A stretch of 64,000 bases of DNA from Corynebacterium tuberculostearicum (GTDB lineage Bacteria; Actinomycetota; Actinomycetes; Mycobacteriales; Mycobacteriaceae), in the NCBI RefSeq assembly GCF_016127015.1, contig NZ_CP065972.1, positions 248,001 to 312,000 on the forward strand, read 5' to 3'. The position numbers and the translations under genes were made by a program. The notes beneath the pieces were generated by a model, which worked only from the letters and a program-made list of their open reading frames with translations, did not search any database and was not told where the DNA came from. Every line of letters begins with the position of its first letter. Positions within the stretch are counted from its first letter, which is position 1. Shown here piece by piece: positions 34,201 to 42,995 of the stretch.

Positions 34201-35064
34201 ATGGAAGAAGTACTGGTTTCAGGCCTAAGCAGGGGAGAACTGCAAACTCATGTAGCGAATGGAAAGATAATCCGAATCGGCCGCGGGATCTATACGTGGC
34301 GGGAACCGACTGCCATGGAGGTAGCTCGCATCCTACACAAGCGCTGGCCTGGAATCATGCTCGCAGGAAGCTCTGCGGTGCAGCTGTACTCCAAGAAGGA
34401 GATGACCTTTCCTCTGAAATTTGCCTACAGGCATGTCGTGAGTGGTTCGCAGTGGTTTGAAGTCGAGAGAACTCGGCAGAAAACGAGATTTACGTTTGAA
34501 GGTATCCCTGTGCAAAATCCCCTGCTAGCGGCGGCTGCGGTGGATGACGATCAAGCAGTAACAATGCTTGAAACGCGATATCAAAACAGGCGCGGTAAGC
34601 AAGCCTTAGAAAAAGACCTCGGATGTATCGCGCGGGTACCTGCTCGGGTTCGGGAATTAGTGAACAAATCTGCGGTAGGTGCAGATAGTGAAGCAGAAAG
34701 GAAAGTAGTCCGCGCGCTTCAGCGTCGTGGGAAGAAGGTTCAGGTGAACCACCAGATAGGTCCCTATCTATGGGACATCGTTGTAGGGAAGGTCGCCGTT
34801 GAAATCGATGGCTATGACTTCCATAAGGCGGAAGATTTGGGGACCTTCGTTAAAGACCGCTGGAAGGGAAATGATGCGGCGCTAAGAGGGTATACCGTTC
34901 TTCGCTATTCAGGAAGCTGCGTTAAGCATCACTTGGTGGATGTGGTTCAGCAGATTACTGAGGCTCATGAGGGGCGAACGAATTTCGGCTCTCATGCTCA
35001 CGAATCCGTGTGGCGTTGGCATTGGCTTTTAGCCGGGTATGAAGCCGAGCCAATTTACGGCTAG
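34201..35064 (+). CDS. DUF559/VSR-like endonuclease domain protein with AbiEi-like N-terminus
   Basis: The 287-residue protein combines an N-terminal segment (about 1-110) like type IV TA antitoxin AbiEi proteins (SGLSRGELQTHVANGKIIRIGRGIY, ARILHKRWPGIMLAGSSAV) with a C-terminal PD-(D/E)xK nuclease fold (about 155-260). There the Glu of GADSEAERKVV, Asp of YLWDIVVG and Glu/Asp of VAVEIDGYDFH are the likely metal ligands, followed by DAALRGYTVLRYS. No methylase or toxin gene is adjacent. A paralogue lies at 48652. ATG 34201 has a purine-rich SD (ggggggaagc). Function unknown. Confidence 0.75.
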   Translation: MEEVLVSGLSRGELQTHVANGKIIRIGRGIYTWREPTAMEVARILHKRWPGIMLAGSSAVQLYSKKEMTFPLKFAYRHVVSGSQWFEVERTRQKTRFTFEGIPVQNPLLAAAAVDDDQAVTMLETRYQNRRGKQALEKDLGCIARVPARVRELVNKSAVGADSEAERKVVRALQRRGKKVQVNHQIGPYLWDIVVGKVAVEIDGYDFHKAEDLGTFVKDRWKGNDAALRGYTVLRYSGSCVKHHLVDVVQQITEAHEGRTNFGSHAHESVWRWHWLLAGYEAEPIYG

Positions 35065-35312
35065 TGCCCTTCGATTTCTTTCGTGACCTGCTCAAAAGAG
35101 AAGCGTTCGCCGGTATCGGCGGCGCGGGCTTGGCGGAGAGCTTCAGCATCTGCAGCGGATTCGAGGCGGTCAAGGAAAGCTAGTTCCTGAGGCGAAATGA
35201 TAACTGCGGCTTCCTTACCGTTGCGGGTGACAACGGTGCGGGTGCCTGCGTAGTGGGCTTGGTCGATGACCTGGCCTAGGCGGGTGCGGAGTTCGGAAAG
35301 TGGCAAAGACAA
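35061..35312 (-). CDS. Phd/YefM-family antitoxin
   Basis: This 83-residue protein has a Phd/YefM DNA-binding N-terminus (SLPLSELRTRLGQVIDQA, TVVTRNGKEAAVIISPQEL) and an acidic C-terminus for toxin binding (AADTGERFSFEQVTKEIEGH). It starts with TTG 35312; AGGAG lies seven bases upstream. Its cognate toxin is probably the RelE/ParE protein encoded divergently at 35383. The usual arrangement is an operon, so this head-to-head layout is uncommon. It overlaps the nuclease gene end by four bases. Confidence 0.85.
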   Translation of the reverse strand: MSLPLSELRTRLGQVIDQAHYAGTRTVVTRNGKEAAVIISPQELAFLDRLESAADAEALRQARAADTGERFSFEQVTKEIEGH

Positions 35313-35334
35313 TGTAAAGCTCCTAAAACATCAA

Positions 35335-35349
35335 AGTACTACTAGTACT
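35335..35349. promoter_or_regulatory. candidate operator of the toxin-antitoxin pair
   Basis: Two AGTACT hexamers (35335-35340, 35344-35349), each a palindrome, are separated by three bases. A further GAGTAC lies at 35361-35366. They sit in the 70-base gap between the divergent antitoxin and toxin genes. Confidence 0.55.
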
Positions 35350-35382
35350 AAGTTAGCAAAGAGTACAATTTTTTAAGAGGTC

Positions 35383-35649
35383 ATGGGATACAACATCACG
35401 TTTACGCGGCAGGCCAAGCGGGAGTTACAAAAAATTCATCAGGGAAACCGAAAGCAATATCAACGGATTAAGCGTGCGATCGGTGGACTGGCCCAAGACC
35501 CATATCCACCGGGATCTATCGCTTTGTCCGGCAGGAGTGGCCGAAGAATAAGGGTGGGAAATTACCGCGTGCTGTACTCCGTAGAGGAGCAAGAAGTGCT
35601 GGTGGAAGTGTTTACAGTAGGGGCACGCGGAAACGTCTATAAGCGCTAG
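35383..35649 (+). CDS. RelE/ParE-superfamily toxin
   Basis: This 88-residue protein has the RelE fold signature: YNITFTRQAKRELQKI at the N-terminus, RAIGGLAQDPYPPGSIALSG in the middle, and RIRVGNYRVLYSVEEQEVLVEVFTVGARGNVY at the C-terminus, with the Arg and Tyr residues that RelE toxins use for mRNA cleavage on the ribosome. SD AAGAGG is only two bases before the ATG. The stop codon overlaps the convergent rbsD stop in CTAG. Confidence 0.87.
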   Translation: MGYNITFTRQAKRELQKIHQGNRKQYQRIKRAIGGLAQDPYPPGSIALSGRSGRRIRVGNYRVLYSVEEQEVLVEVFTVGARGNVYKR

Positions 35650-36020
35650 AAGGGCACGCCGGAGCGCAAGATGACATTGGCAAACGGCGTGGTGGAACCG
35701 GTACGCACGACGAAGGAGGCGCGGGCGACCTCGCGCTTGAGGTCATCGTGGGAGACCTCGGTAAGCGGTACCGCGGGAAGCAGGGAGCGCACCTCGGGCG
35801 GGGTGGTATCGGCGATGGTCCCGGCTTCGACCACGACCTCCTCAAGGAGGGTGGCCAGGGTATCGGCAAAAGTGGGGATGCCGAAGGTCAGCGTGAGGTC
35901 GATGACAGGCACTTCGCGGGGGATAGGCAGGCCGCAATCGGCGATAACGAAGGTATCGGTGTGCCCGAGGCGGGCGACGGCGCTGGTGAGCGCGGGATTG
36001 AGCAGGCCGGATTTACGCAT
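35646..36020 (-). CDS. rbsD: D-ribose pyranase
   Basis: RbsD interconverts pyranose and furanose forms of ribose so that ribokinase can act. The 124-residue protein has the family motifs KSGLLNPALTSAVARLGHTD (catalytic His), IADCGLPIPREVPVIDLTL, GIPTFADTLATLL and a C-terminal VVRTGSTTPFANVILRSGV. ATG 36020 lies inside the rbsK end (8-base overlap). The longer frame upstream is in rbsK and is not used. It is last in the ribose operon. Confidence 0.93.
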   Translation of the reverse strand: MRKSGLLNPALTSAVARLGHTDTFVIADCGLPIPREVPVIDLTLTFGIPTFADTLATLLEEVVVEAGTIADTTPPEVRSLLPAVPLTEVSHDDLKREVARASFVVRTGSTTPFANVILRSGVPF

Positions 36021-36921
36021 CAGTGACCTCCGGCAGGACGGATTCGGTGGTGGGGTAGGACGGCTGTGCGCCGTTGCCGGTGGCGGCGAAGGCACCGACG
36101 CGGGCAGCGAAGGTGGCGGCATCGACAAGCGAGGCACCGGTGAGGAGCTGGGCGCAGAAGGCACCCGCGAAGGCATCGCCGGCGCCTGTGGTATCCACGG
36201 CGGTCACGCGCGGGGTGGGGATATCCGTGCCGCCCTCCGGGGTGGCCACGTAGGCGCCGTGGGCGCCAAGGGTGAGAACGACAGAGCGGAAACCGGCCTC
36301 TACCAGGCGGTGGGCGAGCTCGCGCGGGGCGCCCTCTGCAGGTAGACCGAGTTGGTCCAGGATGAGCCCTGCTTCGTGTTCATTGGCCAGCAAAGGATCG
36401 GCTTGCAGGAGCGAGTCGCGGTCGACCTCGACCACGGGCGCGAGGTTAACCACCACTCGGCCCTGGGCCGCCTGGACCGCGGCCTGGAAACCGGAGGCGG
36501 GGATTTCGCCTTGGAGGAGGACTACGTCGGCATCGGCGATGGTGGAGGCGCGGGAGGTGACAAAGGGGGCGTCGACAAGCGCATTGGCACCGGGGAAGAT
36601 GACGATGGTGTTCTCGCCATCGGCCGAGACGGTAATGACGGCCAGGCCGGTGTTGGTATCGGCCTGCTCCACGGCGCCCAGATCGATGCCGGAGGTGCGC
36701 ATGTAGTGCATGGCGGGCTCGGCATAGGGATCGGAGCCGACCGCGCCCACGAAGGCCACGGTAGCGCCCAGCTGCGCGGCCGCGACTGCCTGGTTAGCGC
36801 CCTTGCCCCCGGCCAAGATATCGCCGCCGGAGCCCAGCAGGGTCTCGCCGGGCTGTGGGTGGCGCTCGGCGTGCACGATGAGATCGGCATTGATGGAACC
36901 GACGACGGTTAGCTTGCTCAT
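36013..36921 (-). CDS. rbsK: ribokinase
   Basis: This PfkB-family kinase phosphorylates ribose at O5. It has 302 residues. The N-terminal GSINADLIVHAERHPQPGETLLG and GGKGANQAVAAAQLGA bind the sugar, and VTAVDTTGAGDAFAGAF carries the anion hole and catalytic Asp. The start overlaps the rbsB stop (ATGA) and the end overlaps rbsD, so expression is coupled with ribose uptake. Confidence 0.95.
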   Translation of the reverse strand: MSKLTVVGSINADLIVHAERHPQPGETLLGSGGDILAGGKGANQAVAAAQLGATVAFVGAVGSDPYAEPAMHYMRTSGIDLGAVEQADTNTGLAVITVSADGENTIVIFPGANALVDAPFVTSRASTIADADVVLLQGEIPASGFQAAVQAAQGRVVVNLAPVVEVDRDSLLQADPLLANEHEAGLILDQLGLPAEGAPRELAHRLVEAGFRSVVLTLGAHGAYVATPEGGTDIPTPRVTAVDTTGAGDAFAGAFCAQLLTGASLVDAATFAARVGAFAATGNGAQPSYPTTESVLPEVTDA

Positions 36922-37832
36922 TGGAAATCCTCCACATTGTCGCGGGTGACGGTGATGACCTCGACGGGGACGCTCTTCTCCGCCGCGCCACCGTGCAGGA
37001 GCGCTGCGGCTTGTTCGATGGCGCGGGCACCGAGCTCTGCGGGCTGCTGGGCGATGGTAGCATCCAGCTTGCCATCTTTGACCGCTTTGAGGCCATCGAA
37101 GGTGCCATCAAAAGCCACCACCTTGACCTCAGATCCGGCGCGCGAACCCAAAGCTTCGACCGCGCCGAGCGCCATTTCATCGTTCTCTGCAAAGATGGCC
37201 TTGATATCCGGGTTGGCCTGCAGCAGGTTGGTGGCGACGTTGAGGCCTTCGGTGCGGTCGAAATTCGCCGATTGCTTGCCGACGACCCGAATGTCCCCGT
37301 ACTTCGCAATCTGCTCTTCAAAGCCCTTACCGCGCTCGCGTGAGGCGGAGGTACCAGCGGTGCCCTGCAGGATGAGGATATCGCCCTTTTCCCCGATGGC
37401 CTCAGCGAGCTTATCCGCAGCCTGCGCGCCACCGGCGACGTTATCGGAGGCCACCATGGAATCCAGCTCTACGCCGTTGACATCGCGATCCACGCCGATG
37501 ACGGGCACGCCGTCATTTTTGATGCCGCGAACCGCTGGGGCAACGGCATCGGAATCGGTGGGGTTGACCACGACGACCTTGGCGCCCATGGAGGTGGCAT
37601 TGCCCAGCTGGTTGACCTGCTGGGCGGGGTCATCGGAAGCATCTTGGATGTCTAGCGGAACGCCGAGCTCCTTGGCCTTATCTTGTGCGCCGTGACGCAG
37701 CTCGACGAAGAAGGGGTTGGTCTGCGTCGAGAGCGCTAGGGTGATGCGGTTGCGGTCTTCTTCCGAGCGATTGCAGGAGGCAAGGCCCAGCGCGAGGGCC
37801 GGTACGAGGAGGGTAGCGATGAGCTTCTTCAT
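36918..37832 (-). CDS. rbsB: ribose ABC transporter substrate-binding lipoprotein
   Basis: This 304-residue periplasmic-binding-protein-like I protein has a signal peptide with lipobox GLASC (Cys at about 20). The mature domain shows ITLALSTQTNPFFVELRHGAQD, NPTDSDAVAPAVRGI, VIGVDRDVNGVELDSMVASDN and AIFAENDEMALGAVEAL, all typical of ribose/galactose binders. It captures ribose outside the membrane for RbsC/RbsA. It lies 12 bases after rbsC. Confidence 0.92.
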   Translation of the reverse strand: MKKLIATLLVPALALGLASCNRSEEDRNRITLALSTQTNPFFVELRHGAQDKAKELGVPLDIQDASDDPAQQVNQLGNATSMGAKVVVVNPTDSDAVAPAVRGIKNDGVPVIGVDRDVNGVELDSMVASDNVAGGAQAADKLAEAIGEKGDILILQGTAGTSASRERGKGFEEQIAKYGDIRVVGKQSANFDRTEGLNVATNLLQANPDIKAIFAENDEMALGAVEALGSRAGSEVKVVAFDGTFDGLKAVKDGKLDATIAQQPAELGARAIEQAAALLHGGAAEKSVPVEVITVTRDNVEDFQ

Positions 37833-37844
37833 AGCGGGTGCTCC

Positions 37845-38786
37845 TTAGTTGGCCGTCTTATTGCGGATGACGTCGAAGCCGACGGCCAGCGCGATGACCA
37901 GGCCGATGACGATCTGCTGCCAGAAGGAGGAGACGTTGAGCAGGTTCAAGCCATTGCGGATGACCGCTAGCAAGATCGCGCCGACCAGCGTGCCGGTGGC
38001 CTTGCCTTGGCCACCGGAGAGCGAGGCGCCGCCGATGACGACGGCCGCGATGGCATCGAGTTCATAGCCGGTGCCGGCCTGTGGCTGTGCGGATTCGAGG
38101 CGGCCGGCCATGACCATGCCGGCCCAGGCGGCGAAGAAACCGGAGAGTGCGAAGACGGCGATCTGAATGCGTTTGACCGGCAGGCCCGAGAGGCGGGCGG
38201 CCTCCAGGTTGCCACCGATGGCGTACATGGAACGGCCGAGCACCGTGCGCTCCAGGATGAACCAGCAGATGAGCCCGGCGATGACCATCATGATGATGGG
38301 CACGGGGAAACCGGCGATATCGCCACCAAAGGCATTGACGGACGGGGCGGTTTCAATCGGCGAGCCCTGGGAGATGACCAGGGTGAGGCCGCGGGCGATG
38401 GACATCATGGCCAGCGTCGCGATGAAGGAGGGGATCTTGCCCCACGCGGTGGCCATTCCGCAGATGGCGCCGGCCAGCGCACCCACGATCAGGCCGAGAA
38501 GCAGGGTGAGCCAGCCAGGCAGTCCAGCGGTGGAGAACATATAGGCAGAGACCATGGCGCCGAGCGCGGCGACCGAGCCCACCGAGAGGTCGATGCCGGC
38601 GGTGACGATGACAAAGGTCATGCCGAAGGCCAAGATGGCTACCGTGGCGGCCTGGATGCCGATATTGAGCAGGTTCGCCACGGTAAGGAAGTACGGCGTA
38701 GCGATAAACAGCGCGATGCACAGGGCAATGAGGCCGACGAGCGCGCCATTATTCATCGCCCAGTTAACTACTCGATTCTTGGTCAT
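37845..38786 (-). CDS. rbsC: ribose ABC transporter permease
   Basis: This 313-residue permease of the BPD_transp_2 type has about ten hydrophobic segments. The family motifs FGMTFVIVTAGIDLSVGSVAALG and YAIGGNLEAARLSGLPV, and the ending VIALAVGFDVIR, are present. It is translationally coupled to rbsA by an ATGA overlap. It forms the membrane channel of the importer. Confidence 0.93.
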   Translation of the reverse strand: MTKNRVVNWAMNNGALVGLIALCIALFIATPYFLTVANLLNIGIQAATVAILAFGMTFVIVTAGIDLSVGSVAALGAMVSAYMFSTAGLPGWLTLLLGLIVGALAGAICGMATAWGKIPSFIATLAMMSIARGLTLVISQGSPIETAPSVNAFGGDIAGFPVPIIMMVIAGLICWFILERTVLGRSMYAIGGNLEAARLSGLPVKRIQIAVFALSGFFAAWAGMVMAGRLESAQPQAGTGYELDAIAAVVIGGASLSGGQGKATGTLVGAILLAVIRNGLNLLNVSSFWQQIVIGLVIALAVGFDVIRNKTAN

Positions 38787-40327
38787 GCTTCATCCTTGGG
38801 GTTAGTGCCGGCAGGCGCGGCAGCAGAGGCAGAGGTAGAAGAGGTCACATTGGACACTGCGAAGGCCATGACCTCGTCTTGGGTGGAGTCCTTAGGTAGC
38901 TGGCCGGCGAGTTGCCCGCCGGACATGACGAGGATGCGGTCGGACATGCCGAGCACCTCAGGCAAATCGGAGGAGGCCATGAGAACGGCGCCCCCGGCAG
39001 CGGTGACCTCATTGATGATGTTGTAAATCTCCACCTTGGCGCCAACGTCGACGCCGCGGGTGGGCTCATCGAGGAGGAGGACCTTGGAGCCGGCCAGTAC
39101 CCAGCGGCCAAAGACCGCCTTTTGTTGGTTGCCGCCGGATAGGTTCCGGATGGGCTGGGAGAGATCGGCCATGCGGATGCGCAGCTTCTCCGCTACGTCA
39201 CCGGCGCGGCGGCGTTGGCCGCTGCGGTCTGCCAGCCCTGCCTTAGCGGTGGGGTAGAGGGTGGCGAATCCGAGGTTATCGCCCACGGAGGCATCTAGGA
39301 CTAGCGCTTGGGATTTGCGGTCTTCGGGGATATGGCCCACGCCGGCACGGATGGCGGCGCGAATATCGCCGCTGCGCAGCTGGGTGCCGCCGACGCGGAT
39401 GGTGCCGGAATCGTACGGGTCAGCGCCCGCGATGGCGCGAATGAGTTCGGTGCGACCGGCGCCCACGAGCCCGGCGAGGCCGACGACTTCGCCGGCATGG
39501 ACGGTGAAAGTGACGTCGTGAAAGGCGCCGTCGGCAGTCAGCTCGGAGACCTCCAGTAGGGCCTCGCCGCGCTCGGGAGGAACCTCGCGCGGGTACTGGT
39601 TTTCAATCTCGCGGCCGACCATGAGGCGCACCAGTTCGTCTTCGTCCGTATCGGCCGGGACCTCGGCGATGAAGGAGCCATCGCGCAGCACGCTGATGGT
39701 CTCTGCAATGCGCGCTAGCTCCTCCAGGTGGTGGCTGATAAAGACCATGGCCACGCCCTTGGCCTTGAGTTCCTCGAGCACGGCAAAGAGTGCATCAACT
39801 TCCTTGCCGGTGAGCGCGGCAGTGGGCTCATCCAGGATGAGGATGCGCGCGTTCATGGACAGGGCTTTGGCGATTTCCACGAGCTGCTGCTTGGCCACGC
39901 CCAGCTCACCCACCGGCATGTCTAGGTCCACGTCCAAGCCGATAAGGTGCAGTGCCGCTTGGGCTTGTGCCTTGAGGTGTTTGCGATTGACCAACCCAAA
40001 GCGGCGTGGGGTGCGCCCGAGCATGATGTTCTCGGCCACGGACATGGTGGGCACAAGGTTGCGCTCTTGGTGGATGGTGGCGATTCCCAGCGCCTCTGAG
40101 GACTTGGTATCTGGGATTTTCACCTCTGTGCCATCTACCAGGATGCGGCCGGAATCTGGTTCGTGAACGCCGGCGATCATCTTGATGAGGGTGGACTTGC
40201 CGGCGCCGTTTTCACCCAGCAAGGCCTGGACCTGGCCGCGGCGGACGGTGAGGTCTACACCCTTAATGACCTCCACCGGGCCAAAGGATTTGGTGACATT
40301 GTCCAGGCGCAAAACGCAGTCACTCAT
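38783..40327 (-). CDS. rbsA: ribose ABC transporter ATP-binding protein (two NBDs)
   Basis: This 514-residue protein has two fused nucleotide-binding domains. The first has GENGAGKST (about 36) and DEPTAALTGKEVDALF. The second half has a degenerate Walker A (GLVGAGRTE) with an intact signature, NLSGGNQQKAVFGRWV, and DEPTRGVDVGAKVEIY. This asymmetry is normal for RbsA/MglA ATPases. The start overlaps rbsR and the end overlaps rbsC, both by ATGA. Confidence 0.94.
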   Translation of the reverse strand: MSDCVLRLDNVTKSFGPVEVIKGVDLTVRRGQVQALLGENGAGKSTLIKMIAGVHEPDSGRILVDGTEVKIPDTKSSEALGIATIHQERNLVPTMSVAENIMLGRTPRRFGLVNRKHLKAQAQAALHLIGLDVDLDMPVGELGVAKQQLVEIAKALSMNARILILDEPTAALTGKEVDALFAVLEELKAKGVAMVFISHHLEELARIAETISVLRDGSFIAEVPADTDEDELVRLMVGREIENQYPREVPPERGEALLEVSELTADGAFHDVTFTVHAGEVVGLAGLVGAGRTELIRAIAGADPYDSGTIRVGGTQLRSGDIRAAIRAGVGHIPEDRKSQALVLDASVGDNLGFATLYPTAKAGLADRSGQRRRAGDVAEKLRIRMADLSQPIRNLSGGNQQKAVFGRWVLAGSKVLLLDEPTRGVDVGAKVEIYNIINEVTAAGGAVLMASSDLPEVLGMSDRILVMSGGQLAGQLPKDSTQDEVMAFAVSNVTSSTSASAAAPAGTNPKDEA

Positions 40328-41313
40328 GGCGTGGCTCCATCGAGTTGGTGGGCGGTGGACATGCGCGGGATGTAGCGGGTTTCTAGCACCTCGCCTTCCG
40401 GTTGGTGCTTTTCATTGATGGCCGCGATGAGCTTGGCCGTGGCGGTCTCGCCCATTCTGGCCACACCTTGGTCCACCACCGAGATAGGGGAAGGTTGGAA
40501 GCGCAGGTAGATGAAGTCATCGAAGCCGACGAGCGCGATTTCTTCTCCGATGCGCTTGCCCGCATTATGGCAGGCCTCCAGCGCGCCGGCCGTCATCATG
40601 GAATCGCCGGCAATGAGCGCGGTGACGCCTTCTTGCAGGAGTGCGAGGGCTCCTTTATAGCCCTCGCGGTGGCGGTAGCTGCCGTGGTGGATATGGGTAG
40701 GCATGCCGCGGGTGGCGGTCTTGAAGGCTTGGAGGCGCTGGCGGCCGGTGGAGGTTTCCTGCGGCCCGGAAAGGTAGCCGATGTGCGTGTGCCCCTTCTC
40801 TTTGAGCTGTTCCACGGCTTGTTTTATGCCCGTGTGGGGGTCCGATAACACTGCTGGAATCTGGCCCAGGGTGCGGTCAATGAGCACGAGCGGGCGGTAA
40901 GCGCGCGCCTGCTCCAGCGCTTCTTCGGCGCCTTCGAGCGGTACCGCGATAATGCCGTCTACCTGGCGTTCCATCAGGGCATCGAGGGACTTGACTAGCC
41001 GCTGCGGATCCTCGCCGCAACTGGTAATCATCGTGGCGAGTCCCTGCTTATCGGCGGCCTCTTCAATGGCTGCGGCCATTGCGGCGAAGTAGGCATTATC
41101 TAGGCTGGGGATGACCAAGCCGATGGCGTTAGATCGGGAGCTGCGCAATGCTCGGGCTTGGGCATTGGGCCTATAGTTGAGCTTGATGGCCGTGTCCTTG
41201 ACGCGTTGGCGCGTGGGCTCCGAGATGGCTGGGTTCCCCGAGAGCGAACGGGACGCGGTGGAAATGGATACTCCAGCAGCAGCGGCCACGTCCTTGAGGG
41301 TGGTTCCGGCCAT
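40324..41313 (-). CDS. rbsR: LacI-family repressor of the ribose operon
   Basis: This 329-residue regulator has an N-terminal LacI HTH (TLKDVAAAAGVSISTASRSL, about 4-23) and hinge (ALRSSRSNAIGLVIPSLDNAYF), then a periplasmic-binding-like effector domain similar to RbsB. It is the first gene of rbsRACBKD, so it controls its own expression. SD AAGGAGG is five bases before the ATG. A perfect 14-base palindrome, the presumed operator, lies 50 bases upstream of the start, just downstream of a good promoter. Confidence 0.92.
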   Translation of the reverse strand: MAGTTLKDVAAAAGVSISTASRSLSGNPAISEPTRQRVKDTAIKLNYRPNAQARALRSSRSNAIGLVIPSLDNAYFAAMAAAIEEAADKQGLATMITSCGEDPQRLVKSLDALMERQVDGIIAVPLEGAEEALEQARAYRPLVLIDRTLGQIPAVLSDPHTGIKQAVEQLKEKGHTHIGYLSGPQETSTGRQRLQAFKTATRGMPTHIHHGSYRHREGYKGALALLQEGVTALIAGDSMMTAGALEACHNAGKRIGEEIALVGFDDFIYLRFQPSPISVVDQGVARMGETATAKLIAAINEKHQPEGEVLETRYIPRMSTAHQLDGATP

Positions 41314-41362
41314 GCTGTCCTCCTTGGTTTAGGCGTGTGGGCCGACTTCTGGCCCTCCTGGG

Positions 41363-41376
41363 TGCAATCGATTGCA
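41363..41376. promoter_or_regulatory. RbsR operator
   Basis: TGCAATCGATTGCA is a perfect 14-base palindrome with the central CG of LacI-family sites. It lies about 5-18 bases after the predicted transcription start of rbsR. Confidence 0.75.
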
Positions 41377-41387
41377 TATTTGAGTTA

Positions 41388-41417
41388 AAGGTACGGCTAT
41401 TTCCGTCTTTCTGTCAA
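41388..41417 (-). promoter_or_regulatory. rbs operon promoter
   Basis: On the minus strand TTGACA (41412-41417) and TACCTT (41388-41393) are separated by 18 bases. The -35 is a perfect consensus. The operator lies immediately downstream. Confidence 0.6.
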
Positions 41418-41430
41418 GGGTGGGCGAGTC

Positions 41431-41436
41431 TATGCT
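41431..41436 (+). promoter_or_regulatory. -10 box of the DUF218 gene
   Basis: TATGCT is followed by 7 bases and the ATG at 41444; there is no Shine-Dalgarno sequence. A leaderless mRNA is likely. Confidence 0.45.
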
Positions 41437-41443
41437 GGTATCC

Positions 41444-41887
41444 ATGTCTGACCCGCTCCTTGTTTTGGGCTCCCGCGTAACTCACGGCTACCCCGGCGCC
41501 ATGCTGCGCTCGCGCCTAGACAAGGCGTTGGCGCTCTATAGCGGTCAGCAGATTATTGTCTCCGGCCGTGGTGAGGCGGGGCCCATGGCTACCTACCTCA
41601 TCGAACGCGGTGTGCCGGCCGAGCGCGTAGTGGTGGAACCGGAAGCCACGAGCACCAATGAAAATCTAGAAAATGCCCATCGCTTGGCTCCGGATGCCGT
41701 GTTGCAGGTAGTGACCAATGATTTTCATGTCCTGCGCACCGCGTTGTGGGCCTGGCACCTCGGCATTGCCGTGCGCCTGCATCCCGCGCGCACCCCGTGG
41801 CGGTTGATGCCGCGCAATTACCTGCGCGAAGTCCTGGCCACTCCTCACTCCGCGGCGCGCATAGTGTGGCGGCGGATGCGGGGGTAG
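41444..41887 (+). CDS. DUF218/YdcF-family protein
   Basis: This 147-residue protein is of the YdcF/SanA/ElyC superfamily. Visible motifs are LLVLGSRVTHGYPGAMLRSR, QIIVSGRGEAGPMATYLIERG and VVEPEATSTNENLENAH, followed by VVTNDFHVLRTALWAWHLG, all typical of the Rossmann-like DUF218 domain. Unlike ElyC and SanA it has no membrane segment, so it is probably cytoplasmic. Substrate unknown; relatives act in envelope metabolism. ATG 41444 is chosen over 41420 because of the -10 box 7 bases upstream. Confidence 0.8.
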   Translation: MSDPLLVLGSRVTHGYPGAMLRSRLDKALALYSGQQIIVSGRGEAGPMATYLIERGVPAERVVVEPEATSTNENLENAHRLAPDAVLQVVTNDFHVLRTALWAWHLGIAVRLHPARTPWRLMPRNYLREVLATPHSAARIVWRRMRG

Positions 41888-41943
41888 CGCTCCTGCCTCG
41901 GTGTGGCGGCTCGCGGCCCATAGGTGCCTCCAGCCCCGAAAGA

Positions 41944-42021
41944 GGTTAACAAGCGGTTAACTCTACTGCGGTGAGCAGCTGAAATAGAAGGTATTCGCGG
42001 GTAGTTATGCAAACGATTGAC
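41944..42021 (+). promoter_or_regulatory. gal operon upstream region with candidate regulator sites
   Basis: Two direct repeats GGTTAAC (41944-41950, 41955-41961) are spaced 11 bases apart, one helical turn. Further on, TGCAAACGATTGAC (42008-42021) resembles the RbsR operator with two mismatches in symmetry. Both precede the mutarotase gene and could bind a LacI-type regulator. Confidence 0.4.
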
Positions 42022-42083
42022 CTGTGCTTTGCCGTACTCCTAGGCTAAGTCCAACGAAAGTTATAGCCAGAAAGGTCTTTGTT

Positions 42084-42980
42084 ATGACCAGTGGAGGAGC
42101 GGCTGGCCCTGACGCTGACTACCCCAGCGTCGCACTTGCCCACGGCGATTATGCGGCCGAGATTGGTCTATTCGGCGGTGCACTCAAGGCGCTGACCTAT
42201 CGCGGCGCGCCCTTGGTAGAAAGCTACGAGGGCAAGCCGCCGCTGATGGCCGGAGTGGTGCTGGCGCCGTGGCCAAATCGCACCGAAGATGGCTGGTTTG
42301 AATGGCAGGGGACAGCCCACCAGTTAGGCATCACAGAGCCGGAGCGCAATAACGCCATCCATGGATTCGCGGTGGATTGGTGGCGCATCAAGGAACGCTC
42401 GGACAACCGGGCGGCCCTTGCCTTTGATATTGAGCCGCGCCAGGGCTGGCCGTGGGCGATTCAGCTAGAGGCTACCTACGCCCTCGATGAGCAAGGGTTG
42501 CATCACCGGCTGACCGCACGCACCACGGAGCCCGGCGAGGTTCCCTTCGCCTATGGGCTGCACCTCTACCTCTCCCCACAGGGAGCTGAGGCGGAGGAAG
42601 CGGTGCTCAGTGTGGACGTCGGCAAGCGCTACTTGCTAGGCGCCCGCAACCTGCCTACGGGAAAGACGGAGCAGGTGCGCATTGTTAATCAGCCCATCGC
42701 CGAGGTGGACTGGGACGATTGCTTCCACGGCGAAGGCCCACTGACGGCCGTGTATTCGGCCGGCGGAAAGGGTGTGCGCCTGGAGATGGGCGAAGGCCTG
42801 AACTGGGTGCAGATGTTTACCCCGGCCGATTTCCCGCGGGCGGGCGGCCCCGGCAAGGCATTGGCCGTGGAGCCCATGAGCGCGCCGCCAAATGCGCTGC
42901 GCAGCGGGGAAGACCTCGTGCGCCTGAGCGCTCAGAACCCGCAGAGATTCACGCTGCGCCTTGCAGCAGAGAACCAATAA
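42084..42980 (+). CDS. aldose 1-epimerase (galactose mutarotase)
   Basis: It interconverts alpha and beta anomers of galactose before GalK. The 298-residue protein has the family motifs VVLAPWPNRTEDGWFEW (conserved Asn-Arg), NNAIHGFAVDWWRI (catalytic His), FAYGLHLYLSP (second His) and a C-terminal ALAVEPMSAPPNALRSG with the catalytic Glu. ATG 42084 has AGAAAGG eight bases upstream. First gene of the galactose operon. Confidence 0.88.
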   Translation: MTSGGAAGPDADYPSVALAHGDYAAEIGLFGGALKALTYRGAPLVESYEGKPPLMAGVVLAPWPNRTEDGWFEWQGTAHQLGITEPERNNAIHGFAVDWWRIKERSDNRAALAFDIEPRQGWPWAIQLEATYALDEQGLHHRLTARTTEPGEVPFAYGLHLYLSPQGAEAEEAVLSVDVGKRYLLGARNLPTGKTEQVRIVNQPIAEVDWDDCFHGEGPLTAVYSAGGKGVRLEMGEGLNWVQMFTPADFPRAGGPGKALAVEPMSAPPNALRSGEDLVRLSAQNPQRFTLRLAAENQ

Positions 42981-42995
42981 CTAGAAAGGTCAGCC

